Below, piece after piece: positions 20,471 to 33,300 of a stretch of 64,000 nucleotides of DNA. Within the stretch, counting starts at the first letter, position 1. Every line of letters starts with the position of its first letter. The notes below the pieces were generated by a model. It was given only the letters and a program-made list of their open reading frames with translations. It had not been told where the DNA came from and made no database searches. Made by a program: the position numbers and the translations under genes. This DNA is from Yponomeuta sedellus (lineage: Eukaryota; Arthropoda; Insecta; Lepidoptera; Yponomeutidae), in the NCBI GenBank assembly GCA_934045075.1, contig OW203751.1, positions 3,235,822-3,299,821 on the forward strand, read 5' to 3'.

Positions 20471-22576
20471 CTGAGCGACTTAGTAAATAATTAACAATTA
20501 TTTTTTTCAAAGTGATAATAATAAAATCATTGCCTATAGGTACCTACATGTAGGTAACGCTATCTTGTAGTCGAGCAAGAAATCCGTGGTGAAAGAAATG
20601 TAGGTAAGTACCAACCTACCTATAACTTCTTACAAAGAAAGCCAATCATTCTCTGTCGGATGCATTCGTTACGAATCCTATCCTTCAGAGTGCTTAGTGC
20701 GAGTTTGACAGATCCAATCGAATAACTTTACTACCGCGTTAATCGAGCATTGAGTAGTGAGTATGAGTAAGTTAACCGTTCGAACTGGCAAAACGCTGTC
20801 ACAGTACAACTCGCACTCGCGTTTATTGGTGTTTTGGCTGGTAAACGTGTTCACTTCTCAACGTAACTCGCACTCAGCAATTTTAATTTCCATACTTGTC
20901 GCTAGGTGGCGCTTCCTTGATGCCATAGAAATATGAGTTTACGTCAACGCGATCGAGTAGTTAAAAAACTCGCACTAAGCACTCTGAGAAACCCCGAGCA
21001 AGCTGTGTCGATACTTATCAAACGCACTTGTCACGCATAAACAACTTTTGGGAAAACGCATTTGTTTCTGTTTGCTTTATCCATGACTCTTGAATACAGT
21101 ACTATCCAACACTCATAATAATTGGTTGAAACAACCGTCAGACTTTAAATTAAACCGGTTTTTATTTTGGTCTTAAGCACTTTTGGTTTGTTTGAAAGCA
21201 ACTGTTATTGGACTTAAGCGAATCTGAAAAAAATACAATGTGAACTTAGGCCGGTTTGATGTAGGTAATGTAACGCTAACAACTGCGGCCATGATGACAC
21301 TATACAGGGCGGTCTGTCGAATCGGATTTAGCCGAGTTTGATTTCCAATGACGTTGTGACTTAGGTTTGTATGAAAACAAAACGAATATTTTAAGCCTTA
21401 TTTCCACCAGTTACAGAGGACTTAAGCTGGTTTCATCCAAAACAATATTTCATTTTATGTACAATGAATCCGGCCAATCAAAAACATCCATTCGTTACTA
21501 TAGTGGATTCATTTCATGATTACAACTCTGATTTTATAAATTGTTGAAAAACTGTGTTTGTATAATGTAGGTATTGGTATTACAAAATAAGTACTTTGTG
21601 ATTCATAATTAATGTGTCCTTTATATTTCGTTTTATACCCCAATGGGGATTTCTGAACTTTTTGTCCAAAAATCCCCATTGCCAATACTAAGATACGCCA
21701 ATGGGGATTTACGGACAAAAAGTTCACAAATCCCCATCAATGGGGATTTTCAATGGGGATTAGTGGAACAACCCGACTTAGGCACCTTTGATATGTATCG
21801 ACACAGCTCTCTCCATAGCTCGCTGAGCGACTTAGTAAATAATTTACAAATATTTTTTTGCAAAGTAATAATAATAAAATCATTACCTATACCTACATGT
21901 TACATGTAGTTGGAAATGTTAATTGGAAATCAAACTCGGCTAAATCCGATTCGACCAATGACAGACCGCCCTGTATAGTGTCATCATGGCCGCAGTTGTT
22001 GGCGTTACATTACCTACATCAAACCGTCCTAAGTTCACATTGTATTTTTTCAGATTCGCTTAAGTCCAATAACAGTTGCTTTCAAACAAACCAAAAGTGC
22101 TTAAGTCCAAAATAAAAACCGGTTTAATTTAAAGTCTGACGGTTGTTTCAACCATTTTTTTGACACTGTTGCTCGTAGACATTATTAGGAGAGTGTTGGA
22201 TAGTACTGTATTCAAGAGTCATGGATAAAGCAAACAGAAACAAATGAGTTTTCCCAAAAGTTGTTTAAGCGTGACTTAGGTGCGTTTGATAAGTATCGAC
22301 ACAGCTTGCTCGGGGTTTCTCTGAAGGATAGGATTCGTAACGAATGCATCCGACAGAGAATGATTGGCTTTCTTTGTAAGAAGTTATAGGTAGGTAGGTA
22401 CTTACCTACATTTCTTTCACCACGGATTTCTTGCTCGACTACAAGATAGCGTTACCTACATGTAGGTATAGGTAATGATTTTATTATTATCACTTTGAAA
22501 AAAATATTTGTTAATTATTTACTAAGTCGCTCAGCGAGCTATGGAGAGAGCTATGCTCGGGGTTTCTCTGAAGGAT
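20430..22576. repeat. Large inverted repeat (about 630-bp arms)
   Basis: The left arm is 20430-21352, interrupted by a MITE at 20690-20987. The right arm is 21922-22576. Shared phrases in opposite orientation include GCAAGAAATCCGTGGTGAAA, AAAGAAAGCCAATCATTCTC and CAAACTCGGCTAAATCCGA. The spacer (21353-21921) contains several CCCCAATGGGGATTT-type words and a partial extra copy of the arm (21797-21905). A further partial copy follows at 22577-22735. No coding gene is supported. Confidence 0.8.
20690..20987. mobile_element. TIR MITE inserted in one arm
   Basis: Same family as 16622-17905, ends AGTGCTTAGTGCGAG / CTCGCACTAAGCACT. The opposite arm near 22315-22325 keeps the uninterrupted sequence (inverse of CTTCAGAGAAAC), giving the empty site. 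Confidence 0.8.
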
Positions 22577-22806
22577 AGGATTCGGAACGAATGCATCCGA
22601 CAGAGAATGATTGGCTTTCTTTGTAAGAAGTTATAGGTAGGTAGCGTTACAATGCTATCTTGTAGTCGAGCAAGAAATCCGTGGTGAAAGAAATGTAGGT
22701 ATAACCTCTTACAAAGAAAGCCAATCATTTGACTTTTGAAATGAAATTGAATTAGAATGGAAAAACCATGTTAACCTCTCTGTTATGCGCATGTCGTATC
22801 AAGAGC

Positions 22807-23179
22807 GTGATCCTGGCAGAAATAGTCGACATCTGAGTGCTTAGTGCGAGTTTGACAGATCCAATCGAATAACTTTACTACCGCGTTAATCGAGCATCGA
22901 GTAGTGATTATAAGTAAGTTAACCGTTCGAACTGGCAAAACGCTGTCACAGTACAACTCGCACTCGCGTTTATTAGTGTTTTGGCTGGTAAACGTGGTCA
23001 CTTCTCAACGTAAACCATTACAACTCGCACTCAGCAATTTTAATTTCCATACTTGTCGCTAGGTGGCGCTTCCTCGATGCCATAGAAATATGAGTTTACG
23101 TTAACGCGATCGAGTAGTTAAAAAACTCGCACTAAGCACTCAGATACTATCTGATGTCGACTATTTCTGCCAGGATCAC
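22807..23179. mobile_element. MITE inside a perfect 26-bp palindrome
   Basis: A MITE of the 16622 family (22830-23145) is flanked by 26-bp perfect inverted arms, 22807-22832 and 23154-23179 (GTGATCCTGGCAGAAATAG and its inverse at the outer ends). The outer arms may be the ends of a second element into which the MITE inserted. Confidence 0.65.
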
Positions 23180-23327
23180 TATTAGTTGCCATCTACCTAC
23201 CAAAAATTTAATTGAATTGAATAACCAAGGACGTTCTTGGGAACATACAAGCACTGCGTCCACACTAGGCGTAGAGCATGTATAGTGGCGACCGAAGGAA
23301 ACTTAATACTTTACTTAAATTCTGATA

Positions 23328-23895
23328 ATACGTTACGTACGCTGACTGTAAAACCGAAGGACTCGGGTTCGATCCCCGGCCGGGCCGAACTAGGAAACGA
23401 ACTTTTCTAGTTTGCCTCGGGTCTTGGATGTTATCTATGTAGATAGATAGATAGAAGATAGAATATTCTTTATTGCATGTACACCAAAGATTACATAAGA
23501 GACTTATAAAATAACAGTACAGTACAAGTGGCGGCCTTATTACTAAAAGTAATTTCTTCCAGACGGAAAAGAAGAAACGGAAACTGAAATACGGGTAGTC
23601 GGCGCAACTAAACAATATTAGATAACATATTATTTTATAGTTGATACACATACATAAACGATACATAAATATGAAATTGATACACATACATAAACGGTAC
23701 ATAAATATGAAATAAATAAATAAAAAAAATAAATGTAAATGTATTTATTATTTATTTACAATATGTATTTATTGTACTAAATCTATCGTCGAGTTAGCAC
23801 CTATAACACAAGTCATTTAGTTGTACTTAGTAGGTATAGGGCTAACGAGATCTGTGTAATATAATATGTCAATGAATATTTATTTATTTATCAAT
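23328..23895 (+). mobile_element. Type A tRNA-SINE split by a LINE tail
   Basis: The tRNA-like head and first body part (to about 23440) and the second body part (from about 23757, CTAAATCTATCGTCGAGTTAG) are separated by 23441-23750. That insert is a minus-strand LINE-type tail (AGAATATTCTTTATTGCATG ... GTGGCGGCCTTATTACTAAA) with a GATA-rich simple repeat at its edge. A second copy of the LINE tail lies at 63092-63205. Confidence 0.65.
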
Positions 23896-24226
23896 AAAAT
23901 TTAGAGTAGCATAACATTTTAAATAAAAACTACAAAATTAATAAAAAATTCTACAACTTTAAAAGGCTTAAAAGACTCGAGTCCTTTCATCACTACCTAC
24001 TTGCAACCCTGACGTCACAATGACATTAGAAAAGTCACAATAACAGAACAACTATCAGCAATGTGAAATTTCTAGCCCATTACAAACAAATGTGAAATTA
24101 ATGTGATTTTTTTACCAATTTCAACCTCCAAATTTCGCGTGGATCACCTGTAAAAGTCTCGGCACTAGGTTAAGTAACTACTCGCGTATCTTTAAGCTTG
24201 TTTCGCTGGAGGAGTAAGCAGGAGCC

Positions 24227-24337
24227 ATGCCAGTGAAAGTTCCTGCTCACGTCAGCGTCTTGGAAGAAGCACACGAGAAATGGCTGAAGATATTGTACCA
24301 AATTGATGTCGCAGTTTCGCAAGATCATACGCTTCAA
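24227..24337 (+). CDS. DRC11: DRC11 exon 1 (residues 1-37)
   Basis: Starts MPVKVPAHVSVLEEAHEKW; donor CAA|GTGAGT, phase 0. An in-frame TAA at 24215-24217 sets the start. The 5' UTR upstream is not delimited; no clear TATA box is seen. Confidence 0.85.
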
Positions 24338-27300
24338 GTGAGTATCGGCTAAATAAATATACCTACGAAGTGCTCGTGGCGTAGTGGAACCGAGTGATTG
24401 CAACCAATCACTTGAGTTGTGCAACGACAGGTGCGGTCAGGTACAGGAAGGGTGACCGTCCCGTGACTACCGCTAGTTGCATTTTTCCGAGCGCTTCCGT
24501 GCTTCGCAAGGTACGTTAAGCCGCCGGTGATGGTTTAGCCATGTCAGAGGCATTATAGGCGGCTTGATAACTTCTTTAACAGTAAGATCCGCCACTCACT
24601 ATCCTACAATCCTCCACCAACCCGGACTTGGCCCCCGTGGTGGAGTATGGCCTTATTTTCCTGCATTCCAGGAAGTGACCCGCGCCCTATATAGCTGTGT
24701 GCACATACAAAGGGTTGATACCATAATTATCTACGTTCGCATCCTTGTCAGCTTCAAGCCTTTAAGGCATCCTGATTGTGGGAAGACCTGGGACAGGCTT
24801 GTGTCCAGCAGTGGACAAGTACCTACGGTCTAATTACTGCATTATAGGTATAACAGTCAAAACTCTTAAACGTCAAAAATAGTTTTGACTGCAGAAAAAT
24901 TAAGTAAAATTCTAATAATGTAGGTATATCCAACAACAAGTCGAGTTGGTTTTCGGTCTAGCATGTTCAACATAACACGCTCCTTCGCGCTCCGGTACGC
25001 TACGCGCTTGGTCGCACCGTATATTTTTGCTGTCGCAGATTGAGTGATGCATCACTTTAGGTGTTTGTGCCATTTGGTAGTTCAAATGTAAAACTTGGAC
25101 AAAAGTACTTTTGACTGATTTTAGCAGTCAAAACTAGTTTTGAACGTTTTAGGGCCGATTCGACCAAACTATTTATGCTTGGTATAAGTGCTAATCTTGG
25201 AATAAATCGAGAAATTCTCTTGTTTAATTCTAGATTTATTCCAAGATTAGCACTTATACCAAGCATAAATCGTTTGGTCGAATCGGCCCTAAGAGTTTTG
25301 TTTATGATATAGGTACCTCGTGCGCTCGTGGCCTAGTGAAACCGAGTGATTGGAATCAATCACTTGGTTAAGTAACAACAGGCGCGGTCAGGTGCGGGAT
25401 GGGTGACCGTCCCGCGACTACCTCTAGTGGCATTTTTTCCGAGCGCTTCCTTGCTTCGCAAGGCACGCTAAGCCGTTGGTGCCGGTTGTCATGTAATGGC
25501 AGTCGTTAAGCAATGTCAGAGGCCTTATGGGCGGCTTGATAACTTCTGACAGTAAGGTCCGCCACTGTCTTACAATCCTCAATCAACCCGGACTTGGCCC
25601 CCGTGATGGAGTATGCCCTAACCTTCCTGCGATGCAGGAAGAGACCCGTGCGCCAGCAGTGGCGTCATACAAGGGTTGATACCAATAGGTACCTACATTT
25701 AACAGAAAAACACCGAGCAAGGCCACTGTCTCAAGGGCAGAAGGCTTCCAACTGAGGTCCTCGGTCGTCTGTACGCCCAATACGTTGATCTCCTGAACAG
25801 ACTGTATGACGCCTTCTTGAACAACGTCCAGCTGCAACGGGAAGCGTACATTACGTCCATCATCACCATTATCACTGAAAGGTAAGCGGAGATGACGTCC
25901 ATCATCGCGATTATCACTGAAAGGTAAGCGTAGATTACGTCTACCATCACGATTATCACTGAAAGGTAAGCGTAAATTACGTCTACCGTCACGATAATCA
26001 CTGAAAGGTAAGCTTAGATTACGTCTACCATCACGATAACAACTGAAAGGTAAGCGTAGATTACGTCTACCGTCACGATTATTACGGAAAGTTAAGCGTA
26101 AATTCCATTCAACGCTCACACACAGAACGGACCAATCACAGTGGTCGTTCAGTTGGTCGGTCGGTCGGTCAGTCTAGCGATCCTAGATATAGGCCTGCGC
26201 AGACGAGGGACTTTTGTCCCTTGGGGACCTGAATCGTAAAAAAGGTCCTCCGAGTATTTGTCGCGGACTCAACGCCTACGGTGTGCGGTCATTTCTTCTT
26301 CTTCAGGCTATATTAGTCCACTGCTGGACATAGCCCTCCCTTAATGAGCGCCATAGCGCAAGGTTGTGCCATCACTGGGGGGTAGTGCCCATAATCACCA
26401 CGCTGGGCATGCGGGTTGGGGATCGCAGTTTAGTGGAATTGTACTGCAGGGGGCGCTGTTGCCCACCCCCCGGTCTGTGCCCCTTAGTCGCCTTTTACGA
26501 CACCCACGGGAAGAATTTGGGTTGGTGCTATTCTCAGTGCGGTCATTTCTCCCCCGGAAATTGAGTGAAGCGTAGGTACGCTATGGAAGCAAATATTCTG
26601 AGATTACATTGTGTTGTAATTTACATGAAGTTGAAAAAAAAGGCGTTTTAAAAGAAAACACCGAACTTTTGTCCAGTCCGGTCTCTAGATGTCCTCGGTA
26701 ACTTGAGGGACTATTTGTGCGGGGTACTTTTAGTCCTTAGTGTGCGTTATTCGATACAATTTATAAGAGATCTATATCGACGCACAAAAAAGTACCCCGG
26801 GGGATAGTCCCTCGTCTGCGCAGACCTTTAATCTACGGCATAGACTCTCCTCGTTTCAGGATGATAGAGCTGCGAACAGAGCTTCAGAACTATATCGTGA
26901 ACGACTACATTTACGTGGACAGTGCGCTTGCGCAGCTGAAGAAGACCCCGTTCGATATTCAGGTCCGAAAAACATTTTTTTTTGTAGCTGTATTGCTAAT
27001 TACTATTTTTAAAGAGGTGCGATGCTCGAAAATATTATAATAACAAAAATAAAATATATTTTTTTCATAAAATCTGGGCAGGATCAAAATCTGATCTTCA
27101 TCATGTGTGTAATGAAAATAAGATAAGATTGATACATATAGGGCGAGATAAATAGTCGTTGCTTAGCCCAAGTCCTCAAGCTTCCCTAAGCATTACTTCA
27201 GGCTAACTTAGCTAAGTATCAAAGTAGACGTTTGCTTAGCTAAGCATGTTCTTAGGCCAATGCTAAGAATTAGTCCGGGTTTCGCGGCTTAGAGAGTGCC

Positions 27301-30300
27301 AAAGTACTGTCTATGATAGACAAATCGATTCTTAAGCAAGTGCTTTCGCTAAGACTCGTTCTTAGAAGCGACTATTTATCTCGCTCATTATTTCGTAGTA
27401 TTAAAAAGAGAACAATATATAAGAATATTTTTTATTTTGCTCCAGGAAAAAAAAAGTTGTCCTAAAAACTCTCAGCACCGAGTGTGATTGTTTTGTAAAT
27501 AATAATCACTTTTTTCGCTGGGTGAATGAAGGAATATAATAAATAATGTTGCATTATATTCTTGTACTGTGGTTAAAAAAAGTGCCATATAAGTATAAGA
27601 CTATTACTAACACAAAATATATTTGAAACGTAAATATGGACTACCGTCTAAAATAAATAAATTGAATTGAATGGAATTTAAAATTGAATAAAATATTAAG
27701 GTATTTTTATAATTCCTTATTATTATTTTATGTCATTAAGAATTTATGCTTTCTACACAGATAGTGGTACCCTACCATTATGCCTTGGATTACCGCTCTG
27801 ATGAGTTTGAGGGTCTACTCCAGAAAATGTGGGCTGCTGCTGTCAGGTAAATATTTAAAAACACCCACAAGTCTCATCTTACACTTTAGGGTAACTTCCA
27901 TCAACATTTTGATGTGGTGATGTATGCCAAAAAGGAAAAAAAATCAAAAGTATTGTTATTTTTTTTTCTTCCGACGCCCCAAGGTATGCTGGGAGAAATC
28001 TCTCACAGGAATAAGCTCGCCCTTGTTCATGTGTTTTCTTAAACAGTGTTTTTTTGTGTTCTTCGTGTACAGTAAAGTATACGTAATATTTTTTTTAGTG
28101 GTTTTATGTCTCAAAAAGATTTTTACTGATAAGTAATTTATTGGGAAAAATTCTTAAATCGCCGTTGCAAATAAAAAAAAAAAACAAAATTTTTGTTTAT
28201 TGCCAGATATAAATCGCCAATTCGTTGAGAATACGCACAGTGTTTACAGCGCAAAGTGCATTCTGAGACCCGATTTTCGGACGTGCTATTTTTTTTTGCA
28301 TGAACTGAAAGATTTATTTTAAATATTTCTTTATTTGGTTTATTTGGCATTTACAACAGGTAGAATATAATGGTATCTTAGTAAAATATAATTGTATATA
28401 CTAATTTTAAGCTAGATTAAAGACACACGTTAACCCGTCACGCGCTTACTCTCTGAGAGAAAGTTTTAGATAAATTAATCATCATCATTACACTTAATAT
28501 TAAAATGGTGAAAGTTTGTTAGTGGGTATGTTTTTTCATGTCTAAACGGCTGGAGATTTAAAAAAAAATGGTATGGAGTTACCTGACATCCTGGATTAAC
28601 ACTACGCTATCTAGGCTACGTTTTACTGCGGAAAAATACTTTTACCATTAATGCACAATTTATTTTCCCGAATAACCTCCGAAGCCCTGGAGGTATACTT
28701 TAAGTCTTCAAAAGCTACGTAGATTTTGTAGAACTTTTTCTTCTTGTTGTCCAAAAAATGATGAGGAAAATATTGGACCTGGAACAGTAGGTTTTCCGGA
28801 CTTCCAACTAAATCATTGGGTGTGAATTAAGAAAGTTATTCGTGATGTCCTATTTCTAGGACGCCTGGGCTTAGGAGCATAAGCCGCGGGTCACAGATAG
28901 TAAAAAAAAATTAACCCTCGTGTTGAACCAGACGCCAACGACGCGCCGTACGCGCGACGCGCCGCCCCAAAGCACCAAAGCGAGCGCCTGCGCCGCGCGT
29001 CAGCGAGTTAGACGAAGAGATGGACTTCTTTACGATGGATCAGCGTAGTTCTAACCAGGATACGAAGGAGGAGGAGACCACTGTGGTTGACGAGGACGAT
29101 GACGTGGACTCACGTGAGTGGTCTCAATTTTTCAATTCAATAGGTATGACGTCGTCAGGCTATACTAGTCCACTGCTGGGCATAGCCCTCCCCTAAAGAG
29201 CGCCACGGGCTATCATAGGGGGTAATGCCCATAATCCCCACGCTGGGCTTGCGGGTTGGGCATCGCAGTTCGGTGGAATTGTACTGCAGGGGGCGCTGCT
29301 GCCCACCCCCCGGTTTGTGTCCCTTAGTCGCGTTTTACGACGAGAATTGGGTTGGTGAGGCCGACACCACACAGCAGGTATGACGAAAGGTTTTTAAATC
29401 CTCTTCCATAAAGTGGGGAAACTTATATTATTTAAAAACCTATTTAGAGGCTAAAAATTTCACCCATGCCGGGATTCGAACCCGCAACCTCTGGCTATCC
29501 GTGCCTCTAAATAGGTTTTTAAATTTGTCCTTAGCACGGGTTAGTTATTAAAAATAAAAATAGTATAATTATATTATTTACAAAAAATCTATATTTCACT
29601 AATTAATAAAGTTTAACGATGGTTAAAGCCATTTTTCTAAATTTATTTTTAAATCTGAAGCGCTCGTGGCCTAGACGAACCGAGTGATTGGACTCAATTA
29701 CTTGAGAGCAACAACAGGCGCGGTCAGGTACGGGATGGGTGGGTCCCGTGACTACCGCTTGTGACATTTTTCCGAGCGCTACGCAAGTTGGCGGCTGTCA
29801 TGTAATGGCAGTCGTTAAGCCATGCCAGAGGCTTTATGGGCGGCTTGATAACTTCTGACAGTGAGGCCCGCCACTGTCTTACAATCCTCCACCAACCCGG
29901 ACTTGGCCCCCGTGGTGGAGAATGGCCTAAACTTTCTGCGATGCAGGAAGAGTGCCTCAACAATAGGGACATATAAAGGGTTGTCATCGATATCTTATAT
30001 CTATTCATGAGCTGGAAATATAACACAATGTCACCCACATCTTGTTCAAGGGTTGATAACGAAAATGTAACTTGAATAAATTTTATCTTTATCTTATCTA
30101 GGCGAGAAAATTGTATGAGACAATGTGGTTGACAAATATGTGGCAATAAAAAGCATAGAACAATAAAAAGGACTTAAAACTGTTTGCAACAAAGCCCTTG
30201 CGTTTTGTTTTGTTCTAGTTATCAGCGTTCTCAGCGTTCGTACATTGATACCGGAATGTTATACAAACGCAGTGCTGATTCAAAAACACGAGCGATTCAG

Positions 30301-33300
30301 GTAATCCAATTTTTAAACGAATAATCTGCCATTAACTTTAAATGAACCGTTGAGGACTGCACACAGTATTTTCACAATTAATTACCACACAGCTAGAGAA
30401 TTAGGTTCATCCGGTATCGTCACCGATGGGAAAAATAAAAAATCCATTAAAGAAAGAAATAAAGAGAGAAAGAGAGAGAGAATATTCCCACGACACAGCG
30501 TATCCAAGTGTGGGGCTAGAAGCAATGATGTGCCTGTATGTAAATATGATGTTCTTCTTCTTCTTCTTCGGGCTATATTAGCCCACTGCTGGACATAGCC
30601 CTCCCCTAATGAGCGCCATAGCGCAAGGTTGTGCCATCATTGGGGGTAATGCCCATAATCCTCACGCTGGGCATGCGGGTTGGGGATCGCAGTTTGACGG
30701 AATTGTACTGCAGGAGGCGCTGCTGCCCGCCCCCCGGTATGTGTCTCTTAGTCGCCTTTACGACACCCGCGGGAAGAATTTGGGTTGGTGCTATTCCCTA
30801 GGCCGACACCACAAATTTTGCTTAGCACAGATTAATTTTGACAGCCGATTCTGGTTCTTCTATGGTCACGCCTGTCAGCGCCGTGTATGAATTGCTTGGT
30901 GAATTGAAAAAAATCCTAACTTTACTGTTTCAGGGTCTATTACAAAGAAGCCTGCATGCGCCGGCACAGATTCCTGCAAAAATACCGGGAAACGCAACCA
31001 AAGGAAGCTCCACTGCAGTTACGGATCAGGGCTGCGGAGCTGATACAAAGGGTTTATAGGTGGGTAAAGACATCATCACATCATCCAAGTTATGGACATT
31101 TGTAAATGTAAAGTCGCATTTAAAAGGTAAAGGTAGAAAGCATGAGATGCGACGCTTTATACTTATAAAATTCACCCTCTCGCTCCATCCCTTCTGTGTT
31201 AGCTTCGTTCCGTCCCTTTCCTCGTCCCACGTCCCTTCTGTATGGCCAGGGCTTTAGCAGGATTTGGTGTTCAAATATGTTAATATGTACAGTGTCATTA
31301 GATGGCGCTAATATGTAAATATTGCTACTGTTTAGCTACTCATCACTAGGTGGCGCTGCTGATAGTAAAATAATACAATCACTAAAAGGAGTACACCTAA
31401 TACCTAGTTCAGCCACTCAGCAATAGGTGGCACGAGTATTGGAAATTGTGTATTGAAAGATAGTCCTGACAACAGATGGCGCTAAAGTCACGAATAACAT
31501 GAAAAAATGTAACAAAAGTTTTATATTTCCAGAACTCATATGAAATGTAAACGGCAGAGGGTCCAGGAGAAAAAGAGAGATATTCTATTGGGTATTGTAT
31601 CGGACCCTTATTTGAAACGATTAGATTTCGACACTGAGAATACAAAGGTAATTCGGTATGGATTGTTTGAAGTGAGCCGTTTTCGGCTAAAGGTCATAGA
31701 TGGCGCTTACAGCCGTGGCCATACAAGGACAGGGACACGTCTGTCAAATTTTGCTCAGCGCAGATTAATTTTTACAGCCGTATTCCGGTTCTTCTATGGC
31801 CACGCCTGTAAGCGCCACCTATGAGTTGCTTTGTGAACATAAAAAAAGAGTAGAAGTCGTAAGTGGGCGGTGCCCGCGTGCCTCACATTAGCAATGTATT
31901 GCCTATGCGTAGTCGGTGACAGTTTTGTTGACTTCAGTTGCCGTGCGCTTCTAGTAAAGAAAAAATGGTGAAAACTTTATTAAAATGCCTTGTTATGCTG
32001 TGTTAGAGAGCAAAAATAAAAGTTGGGGACCAAAATATACCGATCATGCCGTAATATTTCATCTTTAAGACGTATTTCATTGTATTTTTAATTAAATTTG
32101 TAATGACATGCACACGGAAACCAATGCGAAAATGAGAATGTGAAACCACCTTTATTTACTGGTTAGTAAAGTTAAATTTTCATTGAAGAAAGTGTTTTTG
32201 AAGAGAATTCAAATTTCGACAGATATTTCTAGAGAATGTTCTCTAGAAATTTCTGTCGAAATTTGAATTCTACTCGATTACGGATGGGGGCACACATGAT
32301 AAAAATCTATCGATAATTAGTTGTCTATGACTTAGTAGTCATACATACTAAACGGTACTTAGGTATTGTAAATTCCAATTCGTCTAAGTAGGTAAAATAA
32401 TTATTGTTATTTTATACCTACTTCCTAAGTGCCTTTTCATATGCACCTGGTCGCCGTCCGGTCGCCGGGCCGGGTAAAGTAGTAATGTATGAGGTCCGAT
32501 CGCCTGCTGGTCGTTGAGAATGTGAAAACTGTCATTGGAGCTCATACATTACTTTTCATACAAGACATGATATGAGCACATACAAGACATGAGCACAGCT
32601 AGATCGCGATATAGTTTTTCTTCACCAGTTTATCAGGGACTTAAATATTTAAGAAACTATCAAAGTAATTTTAATCTTACATTTTTAAATATTCCAACCG
32701 AGATGTAAAGTGAGGTTATCGAAAACGACTCATATGGTTTTTTTTACTTCAGTTCAAAAAATTAAGTAGTTTACTACTGTTTACCTGTTCGAGTGGTTGT
32801 TCTCTTGGCGAGGATCAGATTTTTGTTTTGTTATGTTATTTGTTTTATGGTTTTTTATTATTCTGCTATTTACCCTTAATACTTCAACCCCTTTGACAAC
32901 AGCAAACCGAGGCAATAATAAAACAACCCTCTCGGATTCAAAACAATTTGGAAGTGAGTTTTCGTTTAGTTTTCCTAGGGAAACCGGATACGAAATTAAA
33001 ATGGAAGGCAGCGATAAAAAGGCAAAATTGGTTCCCAACGAAGATGAGCACAATATATTCAGAGCATTTTCATGAACACTTCATAATAACTAAAAAAGGC
33101 GAAAGGTGGCACTAATGTGATGCAGCAATACCAGAAAAAATGTGCTTCACTTCCAGGTTAGACTCCTGCGTATAAATGAAATTATATTAGTACAATCATC
33201 AATTAGTATTACGTATGAAACATGGCGTACAGATAGACAAAGATCTGAATTGAGTCGTAGAATAATATTTCTCGTGTTATTATTTCTAACGCTGGCGAAG

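Noticed and set aside
25583..26119. 178-residue minus-strand ORF with RRNLRLPFS repeats
   Set aside because: It is the antisense reading of the 42-bp donor array and the 5S-SINE end; the plus strand carries the real exon.
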